A stretch of DNA of 64,000 nucleotides from Ciona savignyi (taxonomy: Eukaryota > Chordata > Ascidiacea > Phlebobranchia > Cionidae), in contig CH003412.1 of the NCBI GenBank assembly GCA_000149265.1, positions 1,165,883-1,229,882 of the forward strand, given 5' to 3'. The notes beneath the pieces are model-generated. The model was not told where the DNA came from, did no database searches, and was given only the letters and a program-made list of their open reading frames with translations. Of this stretch, positions 56,042 through 64,000 are shown piece by piece. The position numbers and the translations under genes were made by a program. Position 1 is the stretch's first letter. The number at the start of each line of letters is the position of its first letter.

Positions 56042-59000
56042 TCTCGCCCACGTGTTTTTATACCCTATATAAATCAACTAGACAAACAAGCTAGTTGTTC
56101 AAAACGCTTCCATCGGTAGTATATTCATAAAACCTATGATATAAAACAAAACTTGGTAATGTCGGCGGCCTCTGGTTCTTAAACATAAAGCAAATAAATC
56201 ACTGCAGGCACTGTGCCGACTGACTTTTTAAGAACAGATGATGAAACAACAGCTGAAAATTGAGCTTACTTAGTCCCTTGCCTAAACTATTAAGTTTCAC
56301 TATCAGTATCGCCTAATACATCTACTATTACTGCTGTGCAGTCTGGTGTAATCGATACGACTCGCCTTGCAGTGGGCGGTCCCATGCCGGTAGCTTGTGA
56401 CTGAGCATACTCTATTTGTTGGTAGCTCATAAGGGAGAAAACATGCAAATCACTGTGAGCGACATCCGGTTGCTACAATACTTGGTCAGGTGTCATCCTT
56501 AGTGTAATATCACCATTGCGTAAATATCCCGGTAGCTTATTTTTAATACATCGGGAAACAGAGTCGAAAGGAAACCGCGCAACTAAACGTTCAGAGCGAG
56601 GTGACACACCAGACCGTCTGACGTCATCAGATCAGTCATGGTTATCGAATCGGACTCGAGATTGTTGAACAAGTTTGTATAATCTGTTGAGTCACATTAA
56701 ATAGAGGGAGTCGTATATAACAGCGCGCCCCGCGAGATTAGACGAGAGAAAACTAAGAGGCGCTTGTTTGTTTACAAAAGAAGGCCGGAAGAGCGCAGTG
56801 GTAACGTGACGAAACCATTTTTGTTGCGCTGAGACAGCAACGTTAATAACACAACAATACATAATACTCGGATACATCACTATTCTATGAATATACAGCC
56901 TACACTTGCTTGAATGTAACAGTTTTTGCTCTGTTTGCCGTTCCTTACTAACAGGATAACCGTACAGGATATGGTTTGTTGCCCTGCTAGTGAGCTTGAC
57001 ATCTGTTTTGACACTAATACATATCAACTTCAATTTATTTTAACTACAATAAAACCTCACACCGTTTGTATTTCTTATACTATATCATTTTATTACCATT
57101 TCGGATTTTAGATCATTGCTTTCTGACCTTCTTTCAATTGATAATCCAATCGCTGGTTTTCTCGGTTATCTGTGATAACTCATTCCTACGATTCTTAAAT
57201 AAGTTGTTATAAATCTGACCACGGAACAGGCTCTGCGGCTACAATTAAATCCCGAGTCTCTTAGGCCAACCCTCCCATATTCCATCTGCAACAAGAGCAC
57301 CTTAGTCGGCTGCGCCAAATGTGGTTTTATCAAACCAACGACGTCATAGCGTGACGCGGAATCGCTTCCGCAGTCACTGTTTTAGCGTTGGAACTGCAAA
57401 CCACTACAACTCTGACAAACGTAAGCAAACGCAGTCATATGTGATTCGTATTTATTGAAGGGGCATTCTTTGCGAGGTAAATACAAACGGACATTTGTTT
57501 TCTACTACCATTCTCCAAGCGTGGTCAACTGCCAATAAAGCTGAAAAGCAACACAACTTCCTGATGCTTCCCGGCTTATAAGGTTGAAGAATAATAAACA
57601 TCCATAACATTAACATTTAACCTAAAATACTTAATTTTTAAATGAGTTGATTCAAAATCTATAGATAGGGTTTATTTAATCCTTTAAGGTTCACTTCTGT
57701 GGGACAACTTAAACTATTATTGGATTAAACGAGCGAGTTTTTCCCACGAGATGTCGCAGCTGAGCAAATAATGCGTAAAAATATTTTAACACTTTGTTAA
57801 GTCGATTGCAATGTAATACTTCAATTGTAGCTTTCTTATAGGTTACCGTGGTTACAAAATTCTTAATTGTTTTAAGTGCATATTACCAAATTCGATTGAA
57901 CTAATACACCGATTGCACACTAATACTTCAGGTACATCTTACTTATACTTCGGTTGCAGCAAGCCTGTTAATAATTTAGTGTTTGTATCTTACCAGTAAT
58001 TTCGCTTTAACTTTGTAATATTTTGCCTACGCATATCTAATAATTCGATTGCATCTACTGAAACTTCGATTTCACACCGATTCATACACATAATTTCATA
58101 CAAATACAACATGGTGAAGAGTCCATTGAAAAGTTAAAATTTTGGTCAAATAATTGCCAACGACCACATTTTTCTTCAAAAATAAGGGGTTCTTAATAAA
58201 ATTGTGTTCTGAAAGGTGTATTATAATTAAGTCAGCCATTGAAAGAAATTGTCATTACCTAAAACAAGTATTGCTCTGTTAACATTTCAAGGCAACTTCA
58301 CAGCTGGGTGGACGTTTTCAATTACAAAGAATTTCGAAGAGTTACTGCATGCAGTCTTTTATACTTCTTCAGGTCATGATCCTCGATTTAAAAAAAAGAT
58401 ATGTGGCCACTGGTTAATATGGGATAGGATATTTATTTTTATAGGTGAAAGTTTAGAAACGTAAAAGGGTGTATTACAGGGGCATTAGACTACCTCACAC
58501 CGTCGAGTCACCTGAGTTGGTATATTGTGTTGTATGTAATCCACACAATCCTCTAGTTTAAGTACAACCCATTAAGCAACTGCTTAGACTACATCCGCTA
58601 AGTGCCATACACAATTGACCGACCGTCAGGGGCTGCTTTCGACCACAAAACCTTTCTTTTAGCGACATAAAACAGCCAACACATAAAACAGCAATATCAT
58701 TGATTAAAATAACTGCAGTGTTAACAGTTCAAAGTCAACAAAACGGGATACAGGATAAAAAATTATGTTTAATACTGGTGGGTTTTTGGCACTTGACCGT
58801 GAGAAAACGGAAGCAAGTTTAACATTGCCAATTCAAGTGCCGTTTTATCGAATTTTCCATGCTAATTTATTAATTTAACCGACAAGCGGTGTAAAAACAA
58901 CTGTAGACCGTTTTTTACAGTAGAAAGCTTGTTGTTGCTGATGTAAAACTTGCTGCACGAATGTTATGAAACAGAAATTCCGGGATATTTTTTCAGGAAT

Positions 59001-60190
59001 AACTTTTACCGACCAGTATTCTATGAATTCTACACCATTGTATTTATGAGCTAGCGGCCTTTAAGTTTACTTGTTGTACAACTAGCTATCCCATTTCTTA
59101 AGCCGTTGGTTTAAAACCAAAGAAATATAACCGAACAAATGCACCGCACTGGATCTGCACGTCCATCAGTAGAAAACAAATCTTATTTATTCTAAAACTT
59201 GTTAATCAGCACATGAGCGTGACGACGACCTTCGCCACTGTATCGGCTTAACTTACGAACTAGTTTAGAACAGTTGAAATTTAACCTTTTTGGCATTTAG
59301 CGATTCACTACATTTGATTTAAGTCTTTTATTTGTCACTGCCCAAAATATAAGGTTGAAGAACAATGTTTATTGAAAGCCAGTATTCTTAATTAAAGTTA
59401 TAAGTACGCAACAACTGATATTCATGAACTATTTGTTACAACATGGCGCAGTAACATAACTAAATCTATTTTTTCCAAAACCATTGTAAGTGGGTTTGCT
59501 TTAGCAAAATAATATATAGAGACATATACAGAAATACAACATTTCTACACTTACACGAAACACAAAGATTTGCATTTTCAAAGCATGCATGGCTATGGTA
59601 CAGTATGTTTATAGTGTGAACATTTGTTTGCTAAGATAGGTGTGGTATATTCGTATGAAGTCAAGGTTAAATGTAGCAATCAATTTAGTTTAAAGTGAAT
59701 TTGAGCATAAATGTATTCGATTTGTAATGTGTTGTAGAAAATAGCATTGCACATTACTGCACAATCATAAACTTACACGCTATAGTATGTACAACCCACA
59801 ACTGCCTTACATTAATTTTAAAAAGACGGTTTGTAGTTTAATTTGTTTGGGCAGTAGTATTGCATTGTGGCCCAGTTATACATACATGTTGATCAGACTG
59901 CTGCTGGTGAGCAGCATAATATTAAATAATTATCTAACTATCTGATTGTAAAATAATCATCACCTATTAACCTACTAAACCAGTCCTGGTGCCAAGTCAC
60001 CTTGGCATAAAAGCGACTCCCTGTAAAACACATATAATCAATCTGTCTACGATAAAATAAATCTGCAACAAATTTTTGGTAAGACATTAGATAGCTCGGG
60101 TGTAACACGTTATAAAGAGCCGTGGTAATTTGAGTTAATTGTACCAGCCACACATCAAAATCTGTTGTCACCAGCGCCCACAACGTTCAA
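56042..60190. other. Spacer: myosin-X upstream region and VAP 3' UTR
   Basis: No coding exon recognised. The left part must include the myosin-X promoter; the right part contains the VAP 3' UTR, with a possible minus-strand AATAAA at 59378-59383 (about 0.8 kb after the stop). Several short open frames are AT-rich and unsupported. A degenerate SINE lies at about 58480-58670. Confidence 0.45.
58480..58670 (-). repeat. Degenerate SINE, minus strand
   Basis: Read on the minus strand it shows ggtcggtcaattgtgtatgg, gcacttagcggatgtagtc, taatgggttgtacttaaac and ggtgtgaggtagtct, the same order of blocks as the local SINE but quite diverged, so it is an older copy or a related subfamily. Confidence 0.5.
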
Positions 60191-63100
60191 TTAAAACAGT
60201 AAGTAGCCAAGAAGAAGACCCACCACGAAGGCTACGAGAATAAAAGTTGTAAATAGCTGCTTTTGTTGTGCCAGAGCGGCACTGTTGGAATTACCAGAAG
60301 ACATGTTTCCCTGAAAATTAAGGTGCGATGAACTATTAGTTTAACTAACAATATAAAAAGTACATAATTAAACAAGAACTTGTTATAAATCATTGTTAAA
60401 ACAGTAACAGTAAGACAAACTTAATTAAAATCAACATTCAATTAAAACTACAGTAACATTCAGGTTAATTTATAGACTACCTTGATTTCATCATATGCTT
60501 GCTTGAGTTTAGCGTTTTGGGACTGCAGTCTTTTGCATTCCTCCATTATCGAATGTAACTCAACTTTTGATTCACTGCTCGCATCCGCCTTCACAAGATC
60601 TGGCTCCATTTTAAGTGGAGCTTCGGATTTTAGAGATCCAGTGACCGTTTCTTCGACAGCACTCTCAACCTATGTTGCATTAATTGCAATAAATATGACA
60701 ACACATCTATAACACAAATGTCTGCAAATTGCATAAATATTCAAAATATAATGCCTGGTGACTTTTTTATATATGACAGGGGGAAAATCTGGGATTTTTT
60801 CACTTGATTAGTGTTTTCTAGTAGTTCTAAGCATCGTTACCTCTTCAGGTTCTTCAAAAACACACCGAAGTTTTGAATCCATCAGATCGGCAGCAGAAGC
60901 AGAACCCCACTGTGTATATAACGAAACAAGCCATTAATCTTCCATTAAAAATTCATAATTTTTGTCAACTCTTTGTTAATTCGTGCATAAACACTAGGCT
61001 ATAGTTTAAACACCAAAATATATAAACAAATGACAACAAAAAGTATTATTTTTTTGTGAATAATCAAAATTTTTAACAGTATTTACATAAAAAAGTCAAA
61101 TAATACACACACGGATGGTTAGGGATATTGTTACTATAAAGTAAAGTGAATTTACATGAGTAAGTGACTAAATAATATAATAGTTTTATGTTCATTGAAA
61201 GGAGAAGCAGCCTAAAATCATTTTTTTAATTAGCTACAAGCAATCATATTGATTTCCCATGAACCCTTAATACAATTAGTTTACCACGGCAGAAAAAACT
61301 GGTATACTTGCAAATTAACGACCATGCTTTATGTGCAGAGTGCACCAGTATCATTATTGAATTAACCATTCTTGGTCAATATATACATTATACATAAATA
61401 TATATAAACTTAATAAAATATAATATAATAGGTGATCACATTCGCGGATTTGGTGACTTAATTTGAAGTATTACAAAGTCATTTTTAACTGAAAAGACTG
61501 TACTGTAATGACCAGTGTAATACAGTCGTCCATGCTTTAAAGAAACATTATAATCAGAACTGTCATCATACAAAGAGATTACTGTGTATATAAACAAATG
61601 ACAGCCAAATTTACAACAACAAATCTGTTTTGCAGTTAATGATTATGTCTTGCTATACAAATTATTAAACGAAAATGGTTATTTTCATTGAGCCATTAGA
61701 TTGACAAATATTATACATCCCAGATTCAGAAATTTTCTCATACTTGAACAAACTCTAAACTACCCTTACTTTATTCCTAAAACTTTTAAATTCCAATGAT
61801 CCAGGCATGGCAATATTATTATGAGTTGCATTATACTCAATGAATCACCAATATATTCTTATATGCAATAGATCATGTATGTACACAAACCAAGCCTAAA
61901 GCTATTATATACATGTATTGTGCCTTCATGTTTAGAGACCACTAATAGGTTAATGAGCAATTTGGAAAGTACCACATGGCAATTCTTTTATCATTGTGGT
62001 AATTTTTGCTTACAGATCACAAATGCTTGCACTTATTTAAAATAATATTTGTGAGCTTAGTTTGCAAAAATGCCCTAAGGATAATAAGTATTTAATCTTA
62101 CGAGCTTGTCAACATCATCAACAACTTCGGGTGCAAACATAGATTGAACCATGAACTTGTGCTTGCCCTTGTCCTGTGTGTCACCATCCATTGGTTGAAG
62201 CATCACTACAAAGAAATGCAATAGTTGAGTTCAGCGATATGAGGCTGAGATAAATAGGGTTTGCTTGCCAGCTGAATCTCAATGCTGCATACACAAATCA
62301 CAACTCCGGTATTGTAAATTAAATATATAAGAAAAATATATTTTAATACAACATTATAATTAGGGATGTCAATAAACCAATTGCTTTGTGTTCAATCTTG
62401 AATTTCAAAACAGTGTGAAATAAATTTTGTTCAATTAATAGAAAAAAGTAACATATAGTCATAATCAACATTTAAATGTTTTTAGCAACTGAAATTACAA
62501 ATCATATCAGATATTGTAACAGTGTTGCCAAACTCTTTTCCATCAAAGGATTACTGTACTTTGGTAAGGTAAAAGTAGAAAAATTAATATTATATAATAA
62601 GTCTAGAAAATAAATTTCAAATCTTCTAAAAACTAATAGAAATATTTAAACCAAAAAAAATAGTTTTTTTTTTCTTTAATTTGTTTTGTCCAACAATCAA
62701 TCTTTTGATGTGACAATGCAAACAACAGACAGTACCTAGAAGGCAGTATACAAATTTAACATAAACTTTAAATTACAAGATAGGTTCCATTTAGATAATT
62801 TACTTTTTCAGACAAGCACAAAGAGCATCACATGTATAACTTTTGTTTTACCACCCATTGCAGTGTGAGGAACAGTGGCCGAACAGTGTTTGTAATGGAT
62901 GTCAATTTTTTTTTTATAATTGGAACCTTTGACATTTTGTATGGTTAAACCTAAATACTTACAGCGTTACAGGTATCAGCATTATATTAGTTAATTGATT
63001 TTAGTAATTTACATTGGATTATAATAAATAATTTTAGTGATTTACAACAACCAAACAAACCAGAAACATTAACAGATCCGCTTGGTTCAACAAATCCACT

Positions 63101-63875
63101 ATTTGGCCGAACACAGTATCTCCGTGGTGCAGTGGTCTTCACTTTAAAACAAACCCTTTTGTCAGAGGGGTTTGTTAACTTAAGATGAGATGTTACAACA
63201 TCAGTGAAAGGACCTGTGTAATATTTATGCTTAGATTGCGAATTGAGGAAAAGCACAATAATGGGTTAAGAAGAACCTAGCATTATTTGATTGATTCCTT
63301 TGCATTTTAATTGGTTTTTTAAAATCCTTAGATTTTGATTGTTTTTTTTTTTTAAATGTACCGGTACATCACTGGTAATTCTGTCGCTTTGATGTTTTTA
63401 AAAATATAAAACAAAATCATATAATTTTTTTATAAATATACTATTTTTTATATTTTCCACAAAAATAAGTGTGTTTAATGTTCACGTTCAGTGTTTAAAA
63501 CTAAACAAAGATTGTATATTACAGTATATAATATCTGTTAAACATTATCAAGGCAATATAGACCGATTTCCTTTTATAAGTAAACAAATATGGACATTTA
63601 ATTAGAAAAAAATCATGACACTGCGAAATAAATAAAATGAATGTAACCAGGTGCGGTATTTTAATACAAATATTGGGTCAAATAAAGAATTGCCCATACA
63701 ACAGAATGCTCTTAGTGTAATAAGAGTTATCTTCCTTTTTACCTTGTAAGTTAAAAGGTTCATATAGAATATTTGTTACTTGCCCTTCTAAAATAAATAA
63801 TTACTGAATACCTTTAAAGCGAATTTCATTCGCTGGTAAAATTTCCAATATTTGAGGCTGTTTTTGTCTTGACAT
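60191..63875 (-). CDS. VAP (VAMP-associated protein A/B), ER tail-anchored MSP-domain protein
   Basis: VAPs sit in the ER membrane and hold contact sites by binding FFAT motifs of lipid-transfer and other proteins. Six exons, all phases join: 63812-63875, 63061-63213, 62102-62205, 60841-60909, 60481-60669, 60191-60310 (699 bases, 232 residues; vertebrate VAPs about 245). Starts [20 protein letters not shown]. The MSP domain is strongly conserved: [61 protein letters not shown], with the Lys and Met of KFMVQ that contact FFAT. Exon 4 has [15 protein letters not shown]. Exon 5 encodes a coiled coil ([19 protein letters not shown]). Exon 6 ends with a tail anchor ([17 protein letters not shown]) holding a GxxxG motif. 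The gene looks complete and intact. VAPA versus VAPB cannot be assigned; a single pre-duplication gene is likely. Confidence 0.96.
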
Positions 63876-64000
63876 ATCTTCCTTGAATGTTTAATCACAA
63901 TAAGACAATAACAATAGATATATAGATGCTATACTATATACAGAAGGCAAAGAGTATTCACTGAATAAACCTGTAAGAAATGGTACATGGGTCATTTCAT
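63876..64000. other. Start of the VAP upstream region
   Basis: Only 125 bases upstream of the VAP start codon remain in the window. AT-rich; no element recognised. Confidence 0.3.

Overview
The window is animal nuclear DNA: AT-rich, with intron-rich genes, GT-AG splice sites, tRNA-derived SINEs and two 100-N assembly gaps. Short introns, a class X (MyTH4-FERM) myosin and an MFSD6-like carrier suggest an invertebrate deuterostome, most likely an ascidian of the Ciona type. The species is inference; the gene identities come from reading translated exons.

Layout, left to right. (1) 1-648 (-): the 5' part of homogentisate 1,2-dioxygenase, one uninterrupted exon running off the window. (2) 2192-8944 (-): an MFSD6-like transporter with a mucin-like Thr/Pro loop and an assembly gap. 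(3) 10099-14108: a 4.0 kb foldback-type transposon with TIRs of about 1.0-1.2 kb. The TIRs are built largely from near-palindromic 21/24-bp tandem repeats. The element is flanked by the 6-bp duplication gctaat and carries the 3' part of a spliced gene, which itself holds a TA-flanked MITE. (4) 14.4-31.9 kb: a cluster of membrane-anchored cupin/JmjC-like dioxygenase genes, all with the same seven-exon structure: A (-), B (+), C (-), D (-, frameshifted) and a decayed first-exon relic E (-). (5) 33342-56041 (-): a nearly complete myosin-X gene of 47 or more exons. (6) 60191-63875 (-): a complete six-exon VAP (VAMP-associated protein) gene.

The main features are local duplication and mobile DNA. 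The sequence upstream of cupin C includes a degraded copy of the myosin-X 3' UTR, so the C/D expansion arose by segmental duplication that clipped the neighbouring myosin. hAT-type MITEs with exact 8-bp target duplications lie between A and B and inside D. One tRNA-SINE family recurs through introns and spacers, and a relative of its head is built into both arms of the foldback element. The neighbouring genes have unrelated cellular roles (tyrosine catabolism, membrane transport, a presumed secretory-pathway oxygenase, filopodial motor, ER contact sites), so no operon-like functional unit is implied.
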